Shown here piece by piece: positions 43,628-51,574 of a stretch of DNA of 64,000 nucleotides. This DNA comes from JAGQPD01 sp020426865. Its GTDB lineage: Bacteria > Planctomycetota > Planctomycetia > Pirellulales > Pirellulaceae. Made by a program: the position numbers and the translations under genes. The notes below the pieces were generated by a model. The model was not told the DNA's origin, ran no database searches, and saw nothing but the letters and a program-made list of their open reading frames with translations. The DNA lies in contig JAWKTN010000005.1 in assembly GCA_041399065.1 (NCBI GenBank), positions 62,001 to 126,000 of the forward strand, read 5' to 3'. The first letter of the stretch is position 1, and the number at the start of each line of letters is the position of its first letter.

Positions 43628-45388
43628 CTACGACGATGGCGACGTTCGGTCGGACGGGCGCCAGTCGACGAGGTGAATCTCGACGTTGCGGCGCCCGCGG
43701 AATTCGTTGATGACGGGCCGGTAAGCAATGTCGATCGCTCCGGGCGTCTGCTCCATTTGTTCCACCCAATCACCTTGCCCAAAGGCCACTCCACGCACCG
43801 AGACACTGTGCTGCCGAAACGTCGCCGTCATGTGCCGCTCGCCCGACCCCATACGCCTGGGAGGACCATCAAGAGACACACCCATGGCACACAAGACCGG
43901 CCGCGGATTCGCTTGACCGAACGGCGCCAGCTGTTCGATCTGCGTCACGGTACTCAATGTCAACTGCAGCAGCGGCGCTTCGGCGTCAATGTACAAATCC
44001 TCGACGCGGTCTTCCGGAGCGACTTCCGTCGACACATATTCACAAAAGTGATCGCGAAACCGCTCAACGTGCGCCGCGTCAATCCGCAACCCAGCCGCCG
44101 CCGCATGACCACCATACGAAATCAAGTGTTCGTCACACGCCGCCAACGCCTGATGCAAATTCAAACCGTTGGCCGAACGCGCCGAACCGGTTCCCGGAAC
44201 CGCTCCCAGTTCATCGAGCGCAATCATCACCACGGGCCGCGCGTGCTTTTCTGCCAATCGTCCCGCCACAATCCCAATCACACCACTGTGCCAACCATGC
44301 CCCGCCAACACCAATGCAGGATCATTGATCGGATCAAATTGTTCCTTGATCTGCTTGGTCGCCGCTAAATAAATACTGCGTTCCAGACTGTCGCGACTAT
44401 TGTTCAACTGATGAATGTACTCGGCCAACGCTCGCGCTCGATCTGACGATTCCGTCGTCAATAATTCGACACCCAGTTGCGCTTGCCCCAACCGCCCTGC
44501 CGCGTTCAATCGCGGTCCAAGCACAAAACCGATATCTTCGCTGGACAATGTCGGCTTACTGTCAATACTGGCCACACGCATCAATTCGGCCACCCCTAAC
44601 ACGGGAGAGACCTTGAGGCTGTTCAAACCATGCCGTACGAGAACGCGGTTTTCGTCGACCAGCGGCACCACATCCGCCACCGTCCCCATCGCGGCCAACC
44701 CCATCGCCGTTACTAAGAAATTCTTAAGCCGCGGGGTTACCTTCGTGGCATTGCTTGCGCGTCGGCATAATGCCCACGCCAGCTTAAATGCCACCCCCGC
44801 GCCACACAATCCGGGAAAGGGATACGGAGCCGACGCCAATCCTGGGTGCACAATCGCTCGTGCCGCCGGCAACTCGGCACCCGGTGTGTGATGGTCCGTA
44901 ATGACCAACTCCAGCCCCAACTCACTAGCAACCTGCGCCTCCGACACGCTGGCAATCCCACAGTCCACCGTGACTACCATTTGCGTCCCGCGATTGGCCA
45001 GCTTCTGCAACGCCTCGGCGCTCAAACCGTACCCTTCGTCCAATCGGTTCGGGACGTAGTAGTTGACATCGGCCCCTAACAGAGTCAGACAGCGAACCAG
45101 GATTCCAGTGGCCGTCATACCGTCGGCGTCATAATCGCCGTAGATCGTAATCTTTTTCTTATCGGAAACTGCGGCGAAGATGGCGCTGGCCGCCTCGTCC
45201 ATGCCCGGCAAAGACGCCGGGTCTCGCAGATCGCTCATCCGTGCCTCAAGAAAATCCGCCGCCCGTTCCCGCGTCACAATCCCGCGATGGACCAGCAACT
45301 GAGCGACCACCGGAGGGACCTGCGCAGCTCGCTCCAGTTGCATCACTTGCCCGACGTCATGCGGCTTGATTCGCCAACGCTTGCCCAT
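43628..45388 (-). CDS. recJ: single-stranded-DNA-specific exonuclease RecJ
   Basis: The product has 586 residues from ATG 45388 (AAGGA upstream); the open frame extends to 45496 without a better start. The DHH phosphoesterase core shows TIYGDYDADGMTATG (metal Asp at about 85-89), VTVDCGI, ITDHHTPG and GTVADVVPL. The DHHA1 domain has ISYGGHAAAAGLRI. RecJ degrades single strands 5' to 3' in recombination and mismatch repair. It lies just past the tRNA that carries the element. Confidence 0.95.
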   Translation of the reverse strand: MGKRWRIKPHDVGQVMQLERAAQVPPVVAQLLVHRGIVTRERAADFLEARMSDLRDPASLPGMDEAASAIFAAVSDKKKITIYGDYDADGMTATGILVRCLTLLGADVNYYVPNRLDEGYGLSAEALQKLANRGTQMVVTVDCGIASVSEAQVASELGLELVITDHHTPGAELPAARAIVHPGLASAPYPFPGLCGAGVAFKLAWALCRRASNATKVTPRLKNFLVTAMGLAAMGTVADVVPLVDENRVLVRHGLNSLKVSPVLGVAELMRVASIDSKPTLSSEDIGFVLGPRLNAAGRLGQAQLGVELLTTESSDRARALAEYIHQLNNSRDSLERSIYLAATKQIKEQFDPINDPALVLAGHGWHSGVIGIVAGRLAEKHARPVVMIALDELGAVPGTGSARSANGLNLHQALAACDEHLISYGGHAAAAGLRIDAAHVERFRDHFCEYVSTEVAPEDRVEDLYIDAEAPLLQLTLSTVTQIEQLAPFGQANPRPVLCAMGVSLDGPPRRMGSGERHMTATFRQHSVSVRGVAFGQGDWVEQMEQTPGAIDIAYRPVINEFRGRRNVEIHLVDWRPSDRTSPSS

Positions 45389-45511
45389 AGGATCCTTGCC
45401 GGGGCTCGGTTTTCGCTGGAAGAGGTGTTCGCTGAAATAGGATGGAGCGACCTTGGAGAAGCTGCGTAGACCAGGCAGAATAGAGTCGCCAGTCACGGCT
45501 GCCCGACAACG

Positions 45512-45676
45512 CTATTTCTTCTTCTCGACGTGCATCGTGTGCTTGCGTAGACGGGGCGAATACTTCATCAATTTCAGCTTTTCGCCGCCCGGTTTACGCC
45601 GGATGGTATAGTTATAGTCGCCGGTTTCCTCGCAGACGAGGAACATTGTTTCGGTCTTTTTTTTGCTTTTTGCCAT
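45512..45676 (-). CDS. rpmG: 50S ribosomal protein L33
   Basis: The product has 54 residues: MAKSKKKTETMFLVCEETGD, YNYTIRRKPGGEKLKLMKYS, PRLRKHTMHVEKKK. The TYTxRxKxxxxxKLxLxKYxPxLRKHxxxxE core is that of L33. Only one of the four possible zinc Cys is present, the usual zinc-free form. Lies 123 bp upstream of recJ. Confidence 0.93.
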   Translation of the reverse strand: MAKSKKKTETMFLVCEETGDYNYTIRRKPGGEKLKLMKYSPRLRKHTMHVEKKK

Positions 45677-46003
45677 GGCGGGGACTCCCTAAGCTGACGG
45701 TCCACTAGATTCGCATTTCGGTTTATAAACTAGCTGAGGCGCTAGATGATCACGCAAATGCCGCCCTTGGGGGGCGGAAAAGGCTAGATTGTAATCGAAG
45801 ACGTTGCCGGCTGACCAGCCCCATCTGGCCGGGAAAAAGGAGTGTCATTGGGGTGGGCGGGCGGTTCAGGGTGGTTGTTTGGGGGACCGCAGCGGATAAA
45901 AAAAAAGACCAGGTGTTACGAGTCATTTGTCAACTACGCCGAAATTGGCTAAGATGGATCCTATCCGGGCCATGGGGTAGTAGACGCGAGGAAGAACGAG
46001 TCA
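45677..46003. other. intergenic region between divergent rpmG and cyclase-like gene
   Basis: 327 bp. It holds a GC hairpin (CCGCCC at 45762, GGGCGG at 45772) followed by AAAAGG, and a run of nine A at about 45898. Promoters for rpmG (leftward) and the cyclase-like gene (rightward) must lie here; no operator is evident. Confidence 0.5.
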
Positions 46004-47740
46004 ATGACGGACCAAGCCGATCGCAACGTAGCTGCGAGCCCGTCGGCCGATGGCAACGGCGAACCAATCGCCGCCAACGACACGCTGGCCGCGCGCCCTC
46101 CATCGAACGCTCCCCCCGTGCGAAATCTGCCCCCTGTCCGTGTTCCTCCACCGGTCGACGCTCGCCCCCACAACGGGAACGGTCCAAATGGCAATGCTCC
46201 CAGCGGCGACAACAGGCCGACCAAGCCGGCCGGAGCCGACGACGAGACTGATGAAGACGAATTGATCGAATCGGCGTTAAGCCACAACTTTTTGGTATTT
46301 ACGGCGGCACCGAGCTGGTTGACAAGCATCGTGGTCCACGCGATCGCGTTGTTGATCCTGGCGTTGGTCACGTACAAGATCAATTTGCCGAATGCGGCCA
46401 ACATGTTGACGGTCATGAAATCGGGCAACGAGAAGGAAGTTGAGAGTTTTATTGAGGATCAGCTGGAGACGTTACAATTCGAAGATATCCCACCGACCGA
46501 CGTACTACCGGAGATCAATGCCGACACGATTGCCGACATCCCGATGATCTCCTCTGCGGACGATTTGACGGCTCCGCCGTTGAGCGTGCAACTAAGTGAA
46601 ATCGGCCTGAATTCGGCACCGATGAATGACCTGCTCTCAGACAGTGGCGTGATTGGTGGCAAAGGGCTGGAAGGTCGAGGCGCCGCGGCGCGAGCCAGGT
46701 TGGTGCGAACAGGCGGTGGAACTCCAGAAAGCGAGGCGGCGGTCACGGATGCGTTGAAGTGGTTCGTTAAGCATCAGAACGGCGACGGAAGTTGGAGTTT
46801 GGACCATCGCACGGGTCCCTGCCAGGGCCGATGCGGAGATCCGGGGTCCAAGGCCCCGTCGCTCAACGGCGCCACCGCCCTGTCACTCCTGCCGTTTCTC
46901 GGGTCTGGGCATACGCACATGGATGGGGAATACAGCAAGACGGTCGAATATGGCCTGGCGTTCTTGATTCGCAACATGGAGGTCCATGGCGACCGCGGCA
47001 GCCTGGTCGATGAAGGAAACTACTATTCACATGGGTTGGCAACGATCGTGTTGTGCGAAGCCTACGCGATGACTCACGATCAAAAACTGGCTCGTCCCGC
47101 ACAAATGGCGATCAACGAAATTGTCTGGGCTCAGGACCCGGTCGGCGGCGGCTGGCGATATCGGGCACGACAGCCGGGGGATACATCGGTTGTCGGATGG
47201 CAATTGATGGCCCTCAAGAGCGGTCACATGGCCTATCTGAATGTTCCCCCATCGACGGTGAAGATGGCATCGCGTTTTCTTGATTCCGTGCAGGAAGACT
47301 ATGGAGCTCGCTACGGCTATACGTCACCGGCGCGGAATCGCCCCAGTACCACGTCGGTCGGCCTGTTGTGTCGGATGTACTTGGGATGGAAGCAGGACCA
47401 TCCGGGGCTACAAAACGGCATCGAATATCTCGCCAAATCGGGTCCCTCCGAAAACGACATGTACTACAACTACTATGCGACACAGGTGCTCCGACACAAC
47501 GGCGGCCCCGTGTGGGACGAGTGGAATCAGAAGATGCGCGAGTTCCTCGTAAAAACTCAGGAAAAAGACAGTCACCGCAAAGGCAGTTGGGTCTTTGTTG
47601 GCGGCTCTGGAGCTCATGCCAACGGAGCCGGTGGCCGGCTGTATTGCACGGCACTGTCCGCGATGATCCTCGAAGTTTACTACCGCTATATGCCGATCTA
47701 TCAACAGCAGGCTGCGGAAGAGGAATTCCCGCTTGACTGA
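46004..47740 (+). CDS. membrane-anchored squalene-cyclase-like alpha/alpha-barrel protein
   Basis: The product has 578 residues. A Pro/Asn-rich first 95 residues precede one membrane helix (about 105-124, SIVVHAIALLILALVTYKI). From about 240 the protein has prenyltransferase/squalene-cyclase-type repeats: ALKWFVKHQNGDGSWSLDHR, ALSLLPFLGSGHTHMDGEY, DPVGGGWRYRARQPGDTSVV and SVGLLCRMYLGWK. No DxDD cyclase motif is seen, so lanosterol- or hopene-type cyclisation is doubtful. Planctomycetes carry many such anchored barrels of unknown job. It overlaps the next gene by 8 bp. Confidence 0.8.
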   Translation: MTDQADRNVAASPSADGNGEPIAANDTLAARPPSNAPPVRNLPPVRVPPPVDARPHNGNGPNGNAPSGDNRPTKPAGADDETDEDELIESALSHNFLVFTAAPSWLTSIVVHAIALLILALVTYKINLPNAANMLTVMKSGNEKEVESFIEDQLETLQFEDIPPTDVLPEINADTIADIPMISSADDLTAPPLSVQLSEIGLNSAPMNDLLSDSGVIGGKGLEGRGAAARARLVRTGGGTPESEAAVTDALKWFVKHQNGDGSWSLDHRTGPCQGRCGDPGSKAPSLNGATALSLLPFLGSGHTHMDGEYSKTVEYGLAFLIRNMEVHGDRGSLVDEGNYYSHGLATIVLCEAYAMTHDQKLARPAQMAINEIVWAQDPVGGGWRYRARQPGDTSVVGWQLMALKSGHMAYLNVPPSTVKMASRFLDSVQEDYGARYGYTSPARNRPSTTSVGLLCRMYLGWKQDHPGLQNGIEYLAKSGPSENDMYYNYYATQVLRHNGGPVWDEWNQKMREFLVKTQEKDSHRKGSWVFVGGSGAHANGAGGRLYCTALSAMILEVYYRYMPIYQQQAAEEEFPLD

Positions 47741-48500
47741 CCTCATCCGCCCCACATGGCCACGATTGATTCCCGTGATCGATCTCAGGGACGGTATCGT
47801 CGTACACGCCGTAGCTGGAAAGCGAGATTGTTATCGTCCAGTTGCGAGCCTGATCGCGCCCAATGCTCAACCGCTGGACGTGGCACTTGCTCTGACCAGT
47901 ACCGCACACACAAGCGACATTTACGTGGCAGACCTAGACGCGATCCAACACCATCGCACCCACGCAGACGAAATCCGCTCGCTTGTCGACCACCAACTGC
48001 ACGTCATGCTCGACGCCGGCGTATCGGATCTCAAATCATGGAAAGATCTGTTGCAGGAACACCCCACATTGACAGATGTCAGTCGCTGGATCATCGGGTC
48101 CGAATCGCTGCGCCACGTCGACGACCTACCACAATTCGTCGCCAAACTGACTGCTGATCGCCTGGCATTCAGTGTCGACATCAGCAACGGAAACGTATTG
48201 GCTCGCGATGGTTCGGATATTGGCATTGACCCTTGGCAAGTGGCTTGCTGGGCGGTGTCGGCAGGTATTCGGACATTAATTCTTCTAGACCTAACCAGCG
48301 TGGGGACCGCCTCGGGCCCGAGCTCCTCGACGCTCTGTCGTCGACTTCGCGACAAGTTCCAGGATGTGGATTTGGAATTGATCGTTGGTGGCGGTGTACG
48401 TGACGCACGGGACCTGGCGGCATGCGGGGCCGCCGGTGCCGACGCCGTCCTCGTTGCCACGGCCTTACATCAGCGGCGACTCGGACGTGGATGCCCGTGA
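47733..48500 (+). CDS. HisA/HisF-related protein, tetrahydromethanopterin type
   Basis: The product has 255 residues of TIM-barrel type, starting with TTG inside the previous gene. The HisA hallmarks are present: LIPVIDLRDGIVVHAVAGKR (first catalytic Asp), a middle SVDISNG (second Asp equivalent) and ELIVGGGVRDARDLAACGAA binding phosphate. The first helix and the RDCYRPVASLIAP stretch match the HisA-like proteins found in methanogens and in bacteria with tetrahydromethanopterin C1 enzymes, not histidine HisA. A role in that cofactor's synthesis is inferred. Coupling to a cyclase-like gene is unexplained. Confidence 0.75.
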   Translation: MTDLIRPTWPRLIPVIDLRDGIVVHAVAGKRDCYRPVASLIAPNAQPLDVALALTSTAHTSDIYVADLDAIQHHRTHADEIRSLVDHQLHVMLDAGVSDLKSWKDLLQEHPTLTDVSRWIIGSESLRHVDDLPQFVAKLTADRLAFSVDISNGNVLARDGSDIGIDPWQVACWAVSAGIRTLILLDLTSVGTASGPSSSTLCRRLRDKFQDVDLELIVGGGVRDARDLAACGAAGADAVLVATALHQRRLGRGCP

Positions 48501-48555
48501 GGCATGCCGTAACCATGCACCTCGAGAATCGAGCCGTCCAGCCCTTTCTGTGCGA

Positions 48556-49368
48556 TCAGGTTTGCCACTTGGGTGGACGTTTTTCGACGAACGCCGCGAT
48601 TCCTTCGGCGGCCATTTCCGTAGTCCGAGCGGTCGCGGTCAAAGCCGCACCCAATGAAAGCTGAGTAGTCAGCAGCTCCCCGATATTCTCGTTGAGCATG
48701 CGCTTGGTAAGTGCCACGGACTCGTGGGGGGCCGTGGCACACTGTTGTGCCAATTCCTGGGCACGTGCCCAAAGCAGATCGTGTGCCACGATTTCTTGAA
48801 AAAGTCCCCACTGTAAAGCGGTGTCGGCATCGATTGGCTCGCCAGTCATCAAGAGCTGTGCTGAACGTGCGCCCGCCAAGCGAAAATGCAGGAGAGGCGC
48901 AGAAAGTCCCGCGACAAGCCCGCGACGGATTTCGGGAAATCCAAATGTTGCCGATGGGCTGGCAATGACCAGATCTGCGACCAATGCCAATCCAGCACCC
49001 ATGCCCAAAGCCGGGCCATGGATAGCAGCAATGATCGGCTTCGGAAATCGCCACATCGATGCCAACAACTCGCGTGATGCCATCACATCGTCTTGCCACT
49101 GTTGTTGAGACTGTAGATTTGACTGCGGTGAAGTCAATGGATCGGAAGTTGACTGATGCAGTTCCTTCAGATCCGTACCCGCACAAAACGAATTGCCAGC
49201 ACCGGTAATGATGACGGCACGCACCGAAAGCTGGCGATACAAGTCCTCGAACACTTGCAGCAGTTCATGCACCATGCTGCGCGAGAGAGCGTTGTGATGC
49301 TGGGGACGGTTGAGAATAACAGTGCCGCTGGGGGCGTCCACGCGAACTTTGAGAACAGAATCGGTCAT
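48556..49368 (-). CDS. enoyl-CoA hydratase/isomerase family protein
   Basis: The product has 270 residues from ATG 49368. It has the crotonase fold: TVILNRPQHHNALSRSMV, AVIITGAGNSFCAGTDLKEL (oxyanion loop), PIIAAIHGPALGMGAGLALV, ASPSATFGFPEIRRGLVAG. One catalytic Glu is in FPEIRRG; the other position reads Gly-Met-Gly-Ala, so hydratase activity is uncertain and isomerase or another crotonase reaction is possible. Alone between a HisA-like gene and rpoD. Confidence 0.88.
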   Translation of the reverse strand: MTDSVLKVRVDAPSGTVILNRPQHHNALSRSMVHELLQVFEDLYRQLSVRAVIITGAGNSFCAGTDLKELHQSTSDPLTSPQSNLQSQQQWQDDVMASRELLASMWRFPKPIIAAIHGPALGMGAGLALVADLVIASPSATFGFPEIRRGLVAGLSAPLLHFRLAGARSAQLLMTGEPIDADTALQWGLFQEIVAHDLLWARAQELAQQCATAPHESVALTKRMLNENIGELLTTQLSLGAALTATARTTEMAAEGIAAFVEKRPPKWQT

Positions 49369-49540
49369 CGTAAGAGCAGCTCCGCTGGCGGGGGTGATCA
49401 AGGGGCTTTTGCTTACAGCATAGCGGGGCTGGAACATTCGGTAAATTGTCGACGAGCTGGGCTCGTCGTAACACGGGGCTGTTAAGTGCTACGGATTGCA
49501 CTGGCCCGGCAACCCGTTGGACGGCCAGGACTACGGCTGG

Positions 49541-49577
49541 GACTTTGGGACGACTGGGACTTTGGGACGGCTGGGAC
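49541..49577. repeat. short direct repeats of GGGACTTTGGGACG
   Basis: GGGACTTTGGGACGACT is followed by GGGACTTTGGGACGGCT and GGGACAG. Two and a half copies in the 331-bp gap between the enoyl-CoA hydratase and rpoD. No other feature besides the rpoD terminator is seen in that gap. Confidence 0.6.
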
Positions 49578-49585
49578 AGCCGTGG

Positions 49586-49620
49586 AACAAAAGAACCACC
49601 GCCGTTGCCGGCGGTGGTTC
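49586..49620 (-). terminator. rpoD terminator
   Basis: On the minus strand GAACCACCGCC, a six-base loop, GGCGGTGGTTC, followed by TTTTGTT. A perfect 11-bp stem plus T tract 80 bp after the rpoD stop codon: a good rho-independent terminator. Confidence 0.85.
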
Positions 49621-49699
49621 GGTGCGTGTTACAGCTTTCGGAGGTGCTGTGCGGTGTCAGGCCAGTTTTTCGGCCAGGGTGTTTTGTTGAGAGTTTTGG

Positions 49700-51346
49700 T
49701 TATTCCAAGGTGTTCGTGGAGACCGAAGCGGGTACGGCGATATCGAGAAAGCCCATAAGACTGCGACTGCGGTAGGGTTCCTGGAGTTTGCGAACGGCCT
49801 TGGATTCGATCTGTCGGACCCGCTCGCGAGTCACTGAAAAGATCTGGCCAACCTCTTCCAAGGTATACGAGTAGCCGTCGGTCAGGCCGTATCGCAGGCG
49901 GAGGATCTCGCGTTCGCGATAGTTCAACGCTTCCATGGCCTCGTCGATGCGTTTCTTTAGCGCCTCTTGGTTGGCATCGTACAACGGGTCATCATCACGA
50001 TGATCTTCGAGGAATTCGCCGAAGTAGCTATCCTCATGGTCGCCGACTGGCTGATCAAGCGACAGTGGTTGGCGCGACATTCGCATGATGCAACGGGCTT
50101 CGTCGATGGTCATTTTCGCTCGTTCGGCGAGTTCTTCCGCCGACGGTTCGCGGCCCAGTTCCTGGACGAGTTCGCGAGTTACTAGCCGCACTTTGCTCAT
50201 TGTGTCGATCATATGCACGGGAACGCGGATCGTGCGACTTTGGTCGGCAATGGCACGCGTGATCGCTTGGCGAATCCACCAGGTGGCATAAGTGGAGAAC
50301 TTATAACCACGTGCGTGCTCGAACTTATCGACCGCTCGCATCAAGCCGGTATTACCTTCCTGGATCAAATCCAAGAAGCTTAGGCCGCGGTTGCGGTATT
50401 TTTTTGCGATGGACACCACCAGTCGCAGGTTGCCGGCGGACAGGTGACGTTTGGCGGCATCGTAGTGTTTGCGGTACCCTTTGGTGCGCTCGATTCGCCG
50501 TTTCAATGTAGCTGGACTTTCCAACGTGATCCGCATCAGATAGTGCAATTCGGCGCGAAGCTCGTCAAACGAACGCCCGACGTCGAGTCCACGCCGAGTT
50601 TCTTGAATCTGCAGCAACAGTTCGTGCATTCGAGCGGAGATTTGTTCCAGTTGTTCGTACAGCGGCAACAGGCGTTGCGTACGCAGGTTCAGTTCTTCGA
50701 CCAGGCGGCCGGATCGATAGCGGCGCCGGACCATCCGGCGCCAGGCAATTTTGCGTTCTTTCTTCGGTACATTCTTATTGATCGCCAGCCGATAATCGCG
50801 ATGGTTCTGGACGAGCAGATGCCGCAACGTGTTGAGGTTGGGGCCCAACCGCTTCATCATGCGTTTCTTTTCGGTCGTATTCGTCACGGAGACTTCAATC
50901 GTGCGGTCCAACCGCAGTTCACCGGTCCGGACCTTATCCAATGCCCCGGCCGCTCCCTGTAAGATGAAGTCCGACGTTAACATACTGATCCGAAACCGCT
51001 TCCGCCAGCGATCGATCTCGCGCGCGGCCGCAACTTCCTCGGTGCGGCTGAGCATGCAGATTTCTCCCATCTGCATCAGGTACATCCGGACGGGGTCGTC
51101 AATGGCGGCATCGCCGATGTCCTTGGCGGTGAGGTACTGTTGTTCGTCATCGTCGGAGTGGTCGTCATCGGCGTGTTGATCGGAGCCATCTTCATCGTCG
51201 TAGAAGTCGTCGTGGCCATCCCGATCGTCGGCAAAATCCAGATTGCGATCTTGGTCATCCGGTCGCGAACTGGACTTGCGAGGGGCGGCCGAGTCCGCCT
51301 TTTTCTTGCCGCGTTGAGGGGCCGGTTGGGATTGGGCTTTGGACAC
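49700..51346 (-). CDS. rpoD: primary sigma factor RpoD
   Basis: The product has 548 residues. I chose the GTG at 51346, with AGGAG 7 bp upstream, over the frame start at 51394. An acidic N-terminal region is followed by region 1.2 (DDPVRMYLMQMGEICMLSRT), a non-conserved insert of about 170 residues, region 2 (LRLVVSIAKKYRNRGLSFLD, GYKFSTYATWWIRQAITRAI) and region 3. Region 4 is ILRLRYGLTDGYSYTLEEVG, VTRERVRQIESKAVRKL. All core contacts are conserved. This is the housekeeping sigma factor of RNA polymerase. Confidence 0.95.
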   Translation of the reverse strand: MSKAQSQPAPQRGKKKADSAAPRKSSSRPDDQDRNLDFADDRDGHDDFYDDEDGSDQHADDDHSDDDEQQYLTAKDIGDAAIDDPVRMYLMQMGEICMLSRTEEVAAAREIDRWRKRFRISMLTSDFILQGAAGALDKVRTGELRLDRTIEVSVTNTTEKKRMMKRLGPNLNTLRHLLVQNHRDYRLAINKNVPKKERKIAWRRMVRRRYRSGRLVEELNLRTQRLLPLYEQLEQISARMHELLLQIQETRRGLDVGRSFDELRAELHYLMRITLESPATLKRRIERTKGYRKHYDAAKRHLSAGNLRLVVSIAKKYRNRGLSFLDLIQEGNTGLMRAVDKFEHARGYKFSTYATWWIRQAITRAIADQSRTIRVPVHMIDTMSKVRLVTRELVQELGREPSAEELAERAKMTIDEARCIMRMSRQPLSLDQPVGDHEDSYFGEFLEDHRDDDPLYDANQEALKKRIDEAMEALNYREREILRLRYGLTDGYSYTLEEVGQIFSVTRERVRQIESKAVRKLQEPYRSRSLMGFLDIAVPASVSTNTLE

Positions 51347-51448
51347 AGATGCTCTCCTGGTGAATTGTAAAAGCCGCGTGCCTCGCCGAAACACGAGGAC
51401 GCTTGCCCCTCAATGCACCATCGATGCCAAAGCCGACATCGGCCGCAC

Positions 51449-51490
51449 ACAAATCGCCATAACTCTTTATAAAATAACGACTTACAACAT
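51449..51490. promoter_or_regulatory. conserved leader motif upstream of rpoD, shared with the element's palindromes
   Basis: 42 bp about 100 bp before the rpoD start. It begins ACAAATCGCCATAA and continues, after 17 variable bases, with ACTTAC, the same layout as the hairpin at 35516-35557 (31 of 37 aligned bases agree by eye). On the minus strand both copies could encode KSLFYK(G/E)LWRFV with mostly synonymous differences. Function unknown; a regulatory or RNA element, or part of a small protein, are open options. Confidence 0.45.
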
Positions 51491-51574
51491 GTAGCCCGGC
51501 GGCAACAGGCCATGGAGATGTGGTTTTATCGCTGCATCCCTGATGCAAAACGACAACAGGCCTTTTGCGAGAGG

